Assembly: GCA_035559815.1 (NCBI GenBank)
Contig: DATMAT010000010.1
Location: 40,854-104,853, forward strand
Reading direction: 5' to 3'
Origin: Thermodesulfobacteriota bacterium
GTDB taxonomy: Bacteria > Desulfobacterota_D > UBA1144 > Nemesobacterales > CSP1-2
DNA: 64,000 nucleotides
Both the position numbers and the translations under genes were made by a program. The notes beneath the pieces are model-generated. The model did not search any database, was not told the DNA's origin, and saw only the letters and a program-made list of their open reading frames with translations. Shown here in pieces: positions 36,108 through 44,375 of the stretch. The stretch's first letter is position 1. Every line of letters begins with the position of its first letter.

Positions 36108-36500
36108 ATGATTAAAAAAAGACAAAGAATACCTAATATTCGGCCACTAGTTACTTTACCACAAAAGTGTACATGGTGTGGGAAAAGCATATCAGATGAA
36201 CAAGAAGTATTTGGCTTGGAAGCGGCGGTTAATCCAGCGTACAAGAATATATTAAAGAAAGCGGAAGGAGCAATAATACCACAAATCCTCACTCTAACTG
36301 AGAAGATAGTTCATGCTGTAGTTGTAACACAAGATTCAGAAGTAAAACGTGAAGGATTTGATATTTTGTTTATAGTATGTAGTGAACCATGTGCATTAAT
36401 GATCGAGAAGGCTCTCAACCAAGAGCAAGCTATTTGGGAGTGGTTGTTCTGTAACGCATCAAGTACCCGATGGATTAACTTTCCTTGTTTTACTTTCTAG
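36108..36500 (+). CDS. hypothetical protein with zinc-binding-like cysteines
   Basis: A 130-residue protein from ATG 36108; a TTG at 36069 gives a longer form. It has 'KCTWCGKSI' near the start and 'CSEPCALMIEKAL' in the middle, resembling a split zinc ribbon (CxxC...CxxxC). The tail 'FCNASSTRWINFPCF' is unusual. No family was recognised. Codon use is AT-rich compared with neighbours. Confidence 0.45.
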   Translation: MIKKRQRIPNIRPLVTLPQKCTWCGKSISDEQEVFGLEAAVNPAYKNILKKAEGAIIPQILTLTEKIVHAVVVTQDSEVKREGFDILFIVCSEPCALMIEKALNQEQAIWEWLFCNASSTRWINFPCFTF

Positions 36501-36904
36501 TATCCAGAATATCGAGGGGCATATTGGAAAAAGGTTTTCCGCAAAACATAATGCGGAATAATCAAAAATACGGTCAAATGTCAGATCAGAGTGTACCAAA
36601 GGAAAGGGGCTTGGATAATTAAAATCAACACTTACGCTCCAAATTTTGATTGCATTGTAATTCACTGTTATTATTAATAAAATTTATTTTGGAGTGCCCC
36701 GTAACTACAGTAATCATTAGAAAACGAAGAAATTTGTTATATAGCTATGTGCATTATAGTGCGATAAAGACTAATTCTCTAAAATTTTACTGGACTAGAA
36801 CCATCCAAATTCTCAGTTAACCAAACGTTAATACTCTTTTAATACCGCATTAACCCCCTTTTGATAATTTCATAGCTCGATATAAATCCTCGAGGAGAAA
36901 AGAC
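36501..36904. other. 400-bp AT-rich gene-free region
   Basis: No ORF of substance is present on either strand. A loose inverted repeat starts with CTCCAAATTTT (about 36640) and ends with AAATTTATTTTGGAG (about 36692). The 3' end probably holds the promoter of the phasin-like gene. Confidence 0.4.
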
Positions 36905-37387
36905 ATGGACAAGAAAAGGAGGTTAAAAAAGATGGATGAGGTAAAGAAGGACATTAATCTGGAGAAAATGGAGGAAAAGGTTTTTGAGAAGAAAGGGGAT
37001 GAAACCCTTAAGGTCTGTGATTTTACGGATACGGCAAGAGGGCTAACCGGACTGGTGAAAGACACCTGTATTTCCGGCTTTCAACTGTGCTTATCCTTTT
37101 TGGAGACAAATCTGGGGATAATGCGGGCTCAGTCCGAATATTGGGTCGCCGCCCAGGAGGAACAGGCAAAGAGGACTGGAGAAATGCTTAGCCGGTTTCA
37201 GGCCGATGCAGTTGATTTTTGGGCTCGCGACTCAAAAAACCAAATTGGTAACATAATTTCCTTTCAGAAAAATTACTATGATGGGGTCTTCAAGGCCTCG
37301 GATAAGATAATGAAAGAGAGCCTGCAACTTATGAAGAAAAACGTAGAACAAACGTTTACGGCCATTAATCAGTATCTCACTTATTGA
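36905..37387 (+). CDS. phasin-like helical protein
   Basis: A 160-residue, helix-rich protein with a Lys/Glu-rich N-terminus. A core of amphipathic helices ('LCLSFLETNLGIMRAQSEYW', 'AQEEQAKRTGEMLSRFQ') and a C-terminal 'MKKNVEQTFTAINQY' resemble phasins that coat polyhydroxyalkanoate granules or PhaE-type subunits. The similarity is of pattern only, and no pha genes are adjacent. Two nearby Met codons (36905, 36932) could serve as start. Confidence 0.4.
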   Translation: MDKKRRLKKMDEVKKDINLEKMEEKVFEKKGDETLKVCDFTDTARGLTGLVKDTCISGFQLCLSFLETNLGIMRAQSEYWVAAQEEQAKRTGEMLSRFQADAVDFWARDSKNQIGNIISFQKNYYDGVFKASDKIMKESLQLMKKNVEQTFTAINQYLTY

Positions 37388-37591
37388 AAGTCGAATAAGA
37401 CTAAGTCTATGGACAAGAAGGAGTCAGGGGGTTTACTCGGTATAGACTCCGCAACGAAGCAATCTGATAAGGTGTCATTCCGAACCTTGTCCTTAGCTGA
37501 GGCGAAGGAGCAGTAAGGAATTTAAGCGGATTGCTCCGCGATAACAGTTCATTAGAAGCTCCATAATAAAATCATCGATTTAAATTTGAAC

Positions 37592-38176
37592 ATGGACATA
37601 CAAACCGAATTTCAAGTACTGAGAAGGGAATGGGAGAACATAAAGCTATCGCTCGAAATATGCGGCGATATAGGGGATTTTGATTTCTGGAACGACCCAT
37701 GTTTAAGCTCTGACCTAGCCAGAAACCTAATGGAAATGGACAATAAAATCCTGGTTAACGGTTATCTCACCCTGGAGGCGGCCTATGTTTTTACTACGCT
37801 GGCCACAAAGGCAGGGGAGAACCTGGGACTCTCTGGAGATTTTGCCAAAACGTTCGGCAGCGGATATGGATGGGTTCGAACGGGCTGGTTTGACCTGAGA
37901 TGGATTAACCAGTCCAAGAGGGTTCGTTTGAAGGACTGCGTCGTGAACCAGGTCCTTTTCTTCAAGCTCTTCTTTCCCTCCTCCGAATGCGACTTCTGCT
38001 GGAACTTCGACTCGCTTCTGGTCAGAAAAAAACTGAAGATAATATTCGACAAATTTTTCACCTGGCAGAACGACCCCAGAAACCACGTAGAGGACTTCGT
38101 GTACTACAAGTCCGAATTGGTCCCTCTATGGCATGGGCTGGTGCTTACGCTCGATTCTCTCGCCGGGAGATGCTAG
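37592..38176 (+). CDS. hypothetical protein
   Basis: A soluble-looking protein of 194 residues from ATG 37592 (TTG 37586 also open). It is rich in Trp, Phe and Cys ('FDFWNDPC', 'GWVRTGWFDLRWINQ', 'CDFCWNFDSLL'), with no signal peptide or transmembrane segment. I do not recognise the family. A repeat B piece ('AACGAAGCAATCTGATAAGG', about 37452) lies between it and the phasin-like gene. Confidence 0.5.
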   Translation: MDIQTEFQVLRREWENIKLSLEICGDIGDFDFWNDPCLSSDLARNLMEMDNKILVNGYLTLEAAYVFTTLATKAGENLGLSGDFAKTFGSGYGWVRTGWFDLRWINQSKRVRLKDCVVNQVLFFKLFFPSSECDFCWNFDSLLVRKKLKIIFDKFFTWQNDPRNHVEDFVYYKSELVPLWHGLVLTLDSLAGRC

Positions 38177-38380
38177 CTTAGAATGGAGGAAAATAATATA
38201 ATCTAACCGGCCTGGGAACTGCCGACCATGCCAGCCCTGCCCGTCGACTCGATTACCGGCAAATCACCTATCCGGAAAAACTTCGAAATGGTAGATTCTA
38301 CCTTTCCTAAATTGAGTATCTTTGATAAAATAAATCAAAGGTAAATCTAAAGCATGCAAATGAAGGAGAGGTGAGCTAAT

Positions 38381-38560
38381 ATGCCCGCTATGATGATAAC
38401 GGTGAAAGCTAAGACTAAAGAGGAGCTGAAGAAACTAGCAACAAAAAGGATTAAAGAGGCAGCTAAGAAAGGGCTTCAATACGTCAAACAGGGTTATGAC
38501 GACAGGAGGGTAAAGAAGATAAAAGACGGATACGAAATCGAAATTTCAGTTCACTCTTAA
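38381..38560 (+). CDS. small basic hypothetical protein upstream of queF
   Basis: A 59-residue ORF starting at ATG 38381, 4-6 nt after a strong AAGGAGAGGTGAGC ribosome-binding site and ending 20 nt before queF. The protein is Lys-rich with a helix ('KTKEELKKLATKRIKEAAKK') followed by two beta strands ('GYEIEISVH'). Spacing suggests it is translated and cotranscribed with queF. No function is known to me. Confidence 0.6.
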   Translation: MPAMMITVKAKTKEELKKLATKRIKEAAKKGLQYVKQGYDDRRVKKIKDGYEIEISVHS

Positions 38561-38580
38561 AACATTCCCAAATCGATAAG

Positions 38581-38937
38581 ATGGGGGGAAATAAATTAGA
38601 AACTTTCCAGAATCAGTATAGGGGCAGGGAGTATGAGATCGAAATAACCTGTCCTGAATTTACCTGTGTGTGCCCACGCACCGGTCAGCCTGATTTTGCC
38701 GTGATCAGAATCAAATATGTGCCGGATGAGCTCTGTATAGAGCTAAGATCTCTCAAGCTTTACATGTTCTCATACCGGGATAAAGGCGAGTTTCACGAGC
38801 ACGTAACTAATAAAATCCTGGATGATATCGTCGAGTCATGCAAACCGATTAGAGCGGAAGTGATCGGAGACTTCAACGTCAGAGGCGGAATCAAGACAGT
38901 GGTGAAAGCCAGTTATTCAAAGGGAGCTACCGGGTAA
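38581..38937 (+). CDS. queF: NADPH-dependent preQ0 reductase QueF
   Basis: A 118-residue type I (short) QueF, reducing the nitrile of 7-cyano-7-deazaguanine to the aminomethyl group of preQ1 for tRNA queuosine. The catalytic Cys lies in 'CVCPRTGQPDFA', the QueF motif in 'ELRSLKLYMFSYRDKG', and the substrate-binding Glu/His in 'FHEHVTNKILDDI'. No other queuosine gene is nearby. Confidence 0.92.
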   Translation: MGGNKLETFQNQYRGREYEIEITCPEFTCVCPRTGQPDFAVIRIKYVPDELCIELRSLKLYMFSYRDKGEFHEHVTNKILDDIVESCKPIRAEVIGDFNVRGGIKTVVKASYSKGATG

Positions 38938-38957
38938 CCGAGCCAGTTACGCAGTAT

Positions 38958-39188
38958 TTGTTTTTCTCGAATCAAGACGATAGAAGAGACAGGGTCATAA
39001 AATCGAAAAGGAACAACAACAGAAGTAAAAAAGGGGAATTTGGGAAGGATAATGGAAAATGTCCCAAGTGCGGGGCACCCATCCGGGCAGGATATGATAC
39101 GAGAGAAGGGAAAATCGTAGTCTGCGAGAATTTCCCCAATTGCAACTACATCCTCATTATCGGCAGAAAACCGAAAGGGAAAAAATGA
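38958..39188 (+). CDS. small zinc-ribbon protein, topoisomerase-type zinc finger
   Basis: A 76-residue protein: a basic, low-complexity N-terminus ('KSKRNNNRSKKG') and a C4 zinc ribbon 'CPKCGAPIRAGYDTREGKIV' followed by 'CENFPNCNYI'. This resembles the C-terminal DNA-binding zinc fingers of topoisomerase I. The only upstream starts are non-ATG (TTG 38958), so the N-terminus is uncertain. It may be a stand-alone nucleic-acid binding protein. Confidence 0.5.
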   Translation: MFFSNQDDRRDRVIKSKRNNNRSKKGEFGKDNGKCPKCGAPIRAGYDTREGKIVVCENFPNCNYILIIGRKPKGKK

Positions 39189-39230
39189 CCCCTTGCGGCT
39201 AGTTCGATATCGTTAGCGGAGAGAAGAAAG

Positions 39231-40043
39231 TTGCTGTTAAAGGTTCAGGTCTTATCAACAGGGATCATCATAATGCTGATAATTTTTGTGGCGGCGGCGG
39301 CACCATACATTTCACCGTATGAATTTGACCAGACCGATTTTGCAAACACACTCAGCCCACCCAGTAAAAAGCATCTCATGGGAACAGACCAGGAAGGCAG
39401 AGACCTCCTCAGCAGGGTCATATACGGGGCCCGGGTTTCCATCACCGTAGCGCTGGGCACAGCATTCATGGCCATCGTTATCGGGACGGCTTATGGGGCG
39501 ATATCCGGATATGTCGGGGGCAAATTAGACGAGTTAATGATGAGGATCGTAGACGTTTTTTACTCGCTCCCCGACCTGCTCCTCATCGTTCTTATCACCC
39601 TTATCGTGGGAAAGGGCGTGGAGGGGATAGTGTTTTCACTGGCATTGACCGCATGGATGAGGGTGGCCAGAATCGTTAGAGGAAGCGTGATCCAACTGAA
39701 GAACCTGGCATTCATAGAATCGGCCAGGAGCCTGGGAGCTTCTCCATTCAGAATCTTCACAATACACATACTACCGAATATACTTAGTCCGCTCATAGTA
39801 ACCCTTACCTTTTCCATACCTTACGCGATACTGGCAGAGTCCACCCTGAGCTTTTTGGGCTTGGGAATAAGCCCGCCTCAAGCAAGCTGGGGAACACTGG
39901 CCAGCACCGGATGGCAGGGGATAAGAACGTTTCCCCATCTCATAGCCTTTCCCAGCCTGGCTATATTCATCACCGCATTTTCTTTCAACCTATTCGGTGA
40001 AGGACTTAGGGATATGCTCGACCCAAAAACTATAAGGGGGTAA
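39231..40043 (+). CDS. ABC transporter permease, DppC/OppC type (orphan)
   Basis: A 270-residue permease with six predicted membrane helices. The N-terminal OppC feature 'LSPPSKKHLMGTDQEGRDLLSRVIYGAR' (partial: HLMGTDQEGRDLLSR) and the ATPase-docking loop 'ESARSLGASPFRIFTIHILPN' are conserved, and the C-terminal 'GEGLRDMLDPK' is typical. Such permeases import peptides or nickel with a partner DppB, two ATPases and a binding protein. None of these is adjacent. The start is TTG. The slt gene begins 5 nt later. Confidence 0.82.
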   Translation: MLLKVQVLSTGIIIMLIIFVAAAAPYISPYEFDQTDFANTLSPPSKKHLMGTDQEGRDLLSRVIYGARVSITVALGTAFMAIVIGTAYGAISGYVGGKLDELMMRIVDVFYSLPDLLLIVLITLIVGKGVEGIVFSLALTAWMRVARIVRGSVIQLKNLAFIESARSLGASPFRIFTIHILPNILSPLIVTLTFSIPYAILAESTLSFLGLGISPPQASWGTLASTGWQGIRTFPHLIAFPSLAIFITAFSFNLFGEGLRDMLDPKTIRG

Positions 40044-40048
40044 CGCGT

Positions 40049-42064
40049 TTGAAGTCGATAAGAACCAAGCTTCGGAGAAACCTCTTTTATTTATTTTCTT
40101 CATCGTGCCTATTTTTGATTCTTAATTTCCCGGCTAGGGCGGCGGAAGAAATAAATTGTCAATGGCTGGTGAACGAACCAATCAAGCAAAATCCCAAAGA
40201 AAAATACAAGAAAGGCTATTGCAGCATACAAATGGGCAGGTTCGACCAGGGAATCACCCTCCTGGACGGACTTGAGGATGAGCTTCCGATTATCCAGGAT
40301 TACATCCTCTACTACCGGGGCGTGGGAGAGAAGGGCTTGAAGAATAAAGCCCGTGCCCAGGAGCTCTTTAATTCCGTCCTAAACAACTACCCGGACAGCG
40401 GAATAAGAAAGAGAGCGCTTTCTCAACTGGCCGAGGTTTATACCGACATTGGTGATTATGAAAAGGCGGAAAGAACATACCGGTCGCTCTATGCCCTGGA
40501 GAGCGATGCCTGGCTCAAATCAAAGTACCTAAACCACATAGCGGAGGCTCTGGAGAGGCAGGGCAGATATCAAGAGGCGCTCGGCACCTATAGGCAGCTC
40601 TGGGTCGAGTTTCCAGAGTCCGGCTATGCGGATACGGCATTCGGCAAGGCATCTCAGGTAAGCAAGGCCCGGGGAGTTCCATTCGTGGTTACGGAATATG
40701 ATTACCTGGCGAGGGCGGAGAGGTTATTTAAACTCTATCGCTGGGAATCCGCGCTTAGAAACTTTGAGAAGGCCCCAAAAACGAATGACGTCAAGCTCAA
40801 AATCGCCATCGCCAAATTTCGCTTGGGCTTACTCAGCGAGGCATCGAGCTTGTTAGCCCAAATAAGCTCCCCTGATTCGCTTTACTGGCAGGCAAAAATA
40901 AGCTCTAAACTGGGACAGGACGATGTTGCTTCACAAACCTACTATCAGATTTATCTCCTTTACCCCCAAAGCAGTTTAGCGCCCGAGGCCCTCTTCAACG
41001 CAGCCAGGCTCTACCAGATCAACTCCAGCTTTAACCAGGCAATTGAGTTATACGACCTTTTGGTAAGGACTTACCCTAAGAGCGATTACGCCGAAGACGG
41101 GGCATGGAACCTGGGATGGATTTATTACCGGATGGGAATGCTGAGAGAGGCCCTAGCCACTTTTTCCGCATACACCTCTTCGAGCTCCACTTTTAATTCT
41201 TCCCGGGCAAGCTACTGGAAGGCAAAAACCCTGGAAAAGCAGGGAAAGAAAGCCGAGGCGCAGGCTATATACCAAGCCTTATCCCGTCTATCCACTCCAT
41301 CCTACTATTCTTATTTAGCACAGAGGAAAACGGGACTCGTGCCCAATCTTTACTCATCGGACGCTTCCGCTAAAGGAACCGTCAGCCAAATAAGGTCAGA
41401 GAAAGCCGAACTGTTGATAGAGCTGGGCATCCTTGAAGATGCCACCCTGGAAATAGACAAGATAAAAAGACAGGCAAACGGTAGCCAGGAACTGCTTTAT
41501 GTGAGCACGTTATATGCCAAGGCCAATGACTTCTATAACTCAATAGCGATTGCCCAGGAAATCGGTCTTCCCGAAGCGAATGGACTTTCCTACCCGCAGG
41601 GATTCAACGAGATTGTAAAAGGCTATTCGGCCAAATACAGCGTGGATGAGTTCATAGTGTATTCGATTATCAGGGAGGAAAGCAGATTCCAGAAGAAGGC
41701 CGTTTCACCAGCTAACGCTATCGGCCTCATGCAGCTTATTCCCCCGACCGGAAGAAGCACGGCGGAGGAGGTGGGAATAAGCGGATACAATACAGACATG
41801 CTTTATGTCCCCCGGGTTAACATTGAATTGGGCATAGCCTACTTCAAAAAAGTCTTGGACCAATTTGGCGGAAACGTTCATCTTGCCCTGGCCAGCTATA
41901 ACGCCGGTCCGCACAACGTAGCCAAGTGGATAGTTAGATTTCCCGGTTTAGACATGGATGAATTCGTAGAGGAGATACCCTTTCAAGAGACTAGAAACTA
42001 TGTGAGAAGGGTCCTTAGAAGCTACGGGGTTTACAAGGCGCTGTATGACAATAAATTTTTCTAG
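40049..42064 (+). CDS. slt: soluble lytic murein transglycosylase, Slt-type
   Basis: A 671-residue periplasmic enzyme. A signal peptide (to about residue 32, 'FPARAAEE') precedes a long superhelical domain of TPR-like repeats ('DYEKAERTYRSLY', 'RYQEALGTYRQLW', 'SFNQAIELYDLLV'). The C-terminal lysozyme-like SLT domain has the catalytic Glu in 'SIIREESRFQKKAVSPANAIGLMQL' (partial) and 'LALASYNAGP'. It cleaves peptidoglycan between MurNAc and GlcNAc, forming 1,6-anhydroMurNAc. The start codon is TTG, 5 nt after the permease gene. Confidence 0.88.
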   Translation: MKSIRTKLRRNLFYLFSSSCLFLILNFPARAAEEINCQWLVNEPIKQNPKEKYKKGYCSIQMGRFDQGITLLDGLEDELPIIQDYILYYRGVGEKGLKNKARAQELFNSVLNNYPDSGIRKRALSQLAEVYTDIGDYEKAERTYRSLYALESDAWLKSKYLNHIAEALERQGRYQEALGTYRQLWVEFPESGYADTAFGKASQVSKARGVPFVVTEYDYLARAERLFKLYRWESALRNFEKAPKTNDVKLKIAIAKFRLGLLSEASSLLAQISSPDSLYWQAKISSKLGQDDVASQTYYQIYLLYPQSSLAPEALFNAARLYQINSSFNQAIELYDLLVRTYPKSDYAEDGAWNLGWIYYRMGMLREALATFSAYTSSSSTFNSSRASYWKAKTLEKQGKKAEAQAIYQALSRLSTPSYYSYLAQRKTGLVPNLYSSDASAKGTVSQIRSEKAELLIELGILEDATLEIDKIKRQANGSQELLYVSTLYAKANDFYNSIAIAQEIGLPEANGLSYPQGFNEIVKGYSAKYSVDEFIVYSIIREESRFQKKAVSPANAIGLMQLIPPTGRSTAEEVGISGYNTDMLYVPRVNIELGIAYFKKVLDQFGGNVHLALASYNAGPHNVAKWIVRFPGLDMDEFVEEIPFQETRNYVRRVLRSYGVYKALYDNKFF

Positions 42065-42073
42065 TAAAGTAAT

Positions 42074-42147
42074 TAACAGACAGGAATGTCTGTTCTACCA
42101 TAATAAAAAAATTACATTATGGTAGGTCAGACATTCCTGTCTGACAT
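42074..42147. repeat. palindromic repeat D, copy 1 (CAGACAGGAATGTCTG)
   Basis: About 72 bp. The left arm CAGACAGGAATGTCTG-tt-CTACCATAAT is mirrored by ATTATGGTAG-gt-CAGACATTCCTGTCTG across an A-rich loop. Each arm is itself palindromic. It lies between the slt stop and the convergent hisH stop and could serve as a bidirectional terminator. Copies 2 and 3 are at 43837-43908 and 46995-47067. Confidence 0.8.
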
Positions 42148-42185
42148 TAGATGCTTCACTACCTGAATGGAGCTCTAATATTATA

Positions 42186-42258
42186 AGAATTCAGAAGCCA
42201 GAATAAATTAATGAAAATCGTTTTTCTTCTGACTTCTGGCTCCTGGATTCTATATTCT
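42186..42258. repeat. dispersed repeat F, copy 1 (AATTCAGAAGCCAGAATAAA)
   Basis: This ~73-bp segment (AGAATTCAGAAGCCAGAATA ... CTTCTGGCTCCTGGATTCTA) recurs in opposite orientation at 57762-57850 with roughly 85% identity by eye. The element has internal inverted repeats (CAGAAGCCAG against CTTCTGGC). Confidence 0.7.
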
Positions 42259-42284
42259 AAATCGGTTTGTTCGTGTCGCTGTGG

Positions 42285-42923
42285 TTAAAAACGGGCTTGT
42301 TTCCTTTCTCCACAAATCTGAGCAAAATTCTCCAGGATCATTAACCCCATCGTGCTGCTTTTCTCCGGGTGAAACTGACAGGCGAATATGTTTTCGCTCT
42401 GCACCGCCGAAGTAAACTCGACCCCGTAGTGGGTTTTCAGTGAACTAATACTCTTATCCTCCGGCTCCGGATAATAAGAGTGGACAAAATAGAACCAGCT
42501 TCCTTCCGGAATTCCTTTCAATACCGGAGTTGGCTTCTTTATTTCTATTTGATTCCAGCCCATATGGGGAACCTTTAAGCCCTCTTTCTCGAATCTGGGA
42601 AATCTCACCACCTTTCCCCTTAACACTCCGAGTCCTTTCACGCCGGGAGATTCCTCACTCTCTTCGAAAAGGAGCTGGAGCCCGAGACATATTCCTAAAA
42701 AGGGCTTTCCCGTTTTTATGAAGGCTTTGATCGGTTCCACCAAATCATATTCCTCCAGGTTCTTCATGCAGTCCCCGAATGCACCCACGCCGGGGAGAAC
42801 CAGTCCGTTTGAATTCAGTATTTCTTCTGGGCTCCTGGTTACATTTGCCGGAAAACCCAGGTTCTCAAACGCCTTCTTTACACTCCTAAGATTTCCCATT
42901 CCATAGTCTACGATGGTGATCAT
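42285..42923 (-). CDS. hisH: imidazole glycerol phosphate synthase subunit HisH
   Basis: A glutamine amidotransferase of 212 residues from ATG 42923. It has 'VDYGMGNLRSV', the oxyanion/nucleophile elbow 'LGICLGLQLLFE' (catalytic Cys) and the His-Glu pair in 'CQFHPEKSS'. It supplies ammonia to HisF for imidazole glycerol phosphate formation in histidine synthesis. GGTGAG lies 4 nt before this ATG; an upstream TTG gives 5 more residues. hisB lies upstream on the same strand, separated by a 169-bp MITE-like element. Confidence 0.92.
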   Translation of the reverse strand: MITIVDYGMGNLRSVKKAFENLGFPANVTRSPEEILNSNGLVLPGVGAFGDCMKNLEEYDLVEPIKAFIKTGKPFLGICLGLQLLFEESEESPGVKGLGVLRGKVVRFPRFEKEGLKVPHMGWNQIEIKKPTPVLKGIPEGSWFYFVHSYYPEPEDKSISSLKTHYGVEFTSAVQSENIFACQFHPEKSSTMGLMILENFAQICGERKQARF

Positions 42924-42940
42924 TGCGCTCACCGTCAATC

Positions 42941-43109
42941 AGCCACGAATGAACACGAATTTACACTAATAGGATGAAAATATAATCTTTAGATTTTCTT
43001 CCCCCTTGCGGGGGAGGATTAAGGTGGGGGGTATTATTCCTCCCATCCCAACTTTTTATTTCCATTTAGCCTCGGATATAAGATTTGTCATCCGTGTCGA
43101 TTCGTGGCT
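42941..43109. repeat. MITE-like element with terminal inverted repeats between hisB and hisH
   Basis: The segment begins AGCCACGAATGAACACGAAT and ends with the imperfect complement (...ATCCGTGTCGATTCGTGGCT). It is non-coding, 169 bp long and contains an inner CCCCCTTGCGGGGG hairpin. It separates two histidine genes expected to be cotranscribed. Confidence 0.65.
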
Positions 43110-43114
43110 ATAAC

Positions 43115-43702
43115 CTATAGTTTTCCCTTCGTCGAAGGAATATCCTCCGAGCGCGGGTCGATCTTGGATGCCTTATCCAGTGCTCTTCCCACGGCCTTGA
43201 AAATTGCCTCCGTGATATGATGGAGGTTATCTCCATATTTAAGCTCGATATGCAGGTTGCATTTCAGAGTGGTAGAGAGCGATTTAAAAAACTCCTCTCC
43301 TAACTCTGCATCGAAATCCCCTATCTTGCCCTTGGGCGTATCAACCTGATAAACAAAATATGGTCTGCCGCTCAGGTCAACCGAAGCAAAGGCCAGGGTT
43401 TCGTCAAAAGGGACAAAGGCCTCTCCAAACCTGGCTATTCCCCTTTTCTCCCCTAACGCTTTGAGGAAGGCTTCGCCAAGAGTGAGTCCCACGTCTTCTA
43501 CCGTATGGTGAAAATCTACCTCTATATCGCCCTTTGCCTTCAGGGTCAGGTCGAAATACCCGTGCTTTGCAAACTGGGAGAGCATGTGGTTGAAGAAAGG
43601 AATTCCGGTCTCGATGTCGAATTTTCCTTTCCCATCTAGGTTGATATCAACCGTGACTTCTACCTCGGATGTTTTTCTGTTTACCTTAGCCCGCCTGTCC
43701 AT
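43115..43702 (-). CDS. hisB: imidazoleglycerol-phosphate dehydratase
   Basis: A 195-residue monofunctional IGPD. Two metal-binding His motifs are present: 'DFHHTVEDVGLTLGEA' and 'NLHHITEAIFKAVGRAL', with 'ETGIPFFNHMLSQFAKHG' (partial: FFNHMLSQ) near the N-terminus. It dehydrates imidazole glycerol phosphate to imidazole acetol phosphate in histidine synthesis, using Mn2+. Length is normal and no phosphatase domain is fused. Confidence 0.93.
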   Translation of the reverse strand: MDRRAKVNRKTSEVEVTVDINLDGKGKFDIETGIPFFNHMLSQFAKHGYFDLTLKAKGDIEVDFHHTVEDVGLTLGEAFLKALGEKRGIARFGEAFVPFDETLAFASVDLSGRPYFVYQVDTPKGKIGDFDAELGEEFFKSLSTTLKCNLHIELKYGDNLHHITEAIFKAVGRALDKASKIDPRSEDIPSTKGKL

Positions 43703-44375
43703 TTACAGGGATAAAATCATATCTGAAATTCGGGCTATATCCAAAATATTCGCTTACGGCAATCTGTGAACAGATTTTCATTAATGTAGGGAACGCAGAT
43801 CTGCGTTCCCTACATTTAAAAAAGCCTTTTGGTAATGTCAGACAGGAATGTCTGACCTACCGTATAATAATTTTTGATATTCGGCATAACAAACATTCTT
43901 GTCTGTTAAATTTGGAATAATCCACGTCAACCGATCTCCTTATAAGCTAAGTCTAAAGTAGTAAGCTTCGGTTAAATCTAAAACTATTTCCAGTTAAAAA
44001 ATATGGACTTGACTTAAAAATATGGATTTGATTAAATTGTTATCGTTATTGAGCAGACGCGAAACCGGTTCATCGGAGCTTAAGGTGGCGGACTCTTGGA
44101 ATTTTGGGGTTATTCCAAGGCTACTACCGCACTAAAATAATTTAGAACTTATCTCAAAATAGCTTGTCATGCTGAGTGCAACGAAGCATCTCATAACAAA
44201 GGGTGATAAGTACCGCACAATAAGTGAGATTCTTCAGTCGCATGGTATTCAGAATGACACCTTAGGATTTTTGGGATAAATACTAATCTTCACCTCCGTC
44301 CCTCCTCCTTCGGATTCAATCCCAAAGCTGATAACCCGGTGATTAATCAAAAGAATGCTGAAGGAGGGTAAGGTC
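43703..44375. repeat. 670-bp repeat-rich intergenic region
   Basis: No gene is supported. It holds a perfect 34-bp palindrome at 43783-43816 (half: AATGTAGGGAACGCAGA), palindromic repeat D copy 2 at 43837-43908, a 19-bp tandem repeat (AAAAATATGGACTTGACTT) at 43997-44034, and repeat C at 44166-44260 (GTCATGCTGAGTGCAACGAA ... CAGAATGACAC). Confidence 0.7.
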
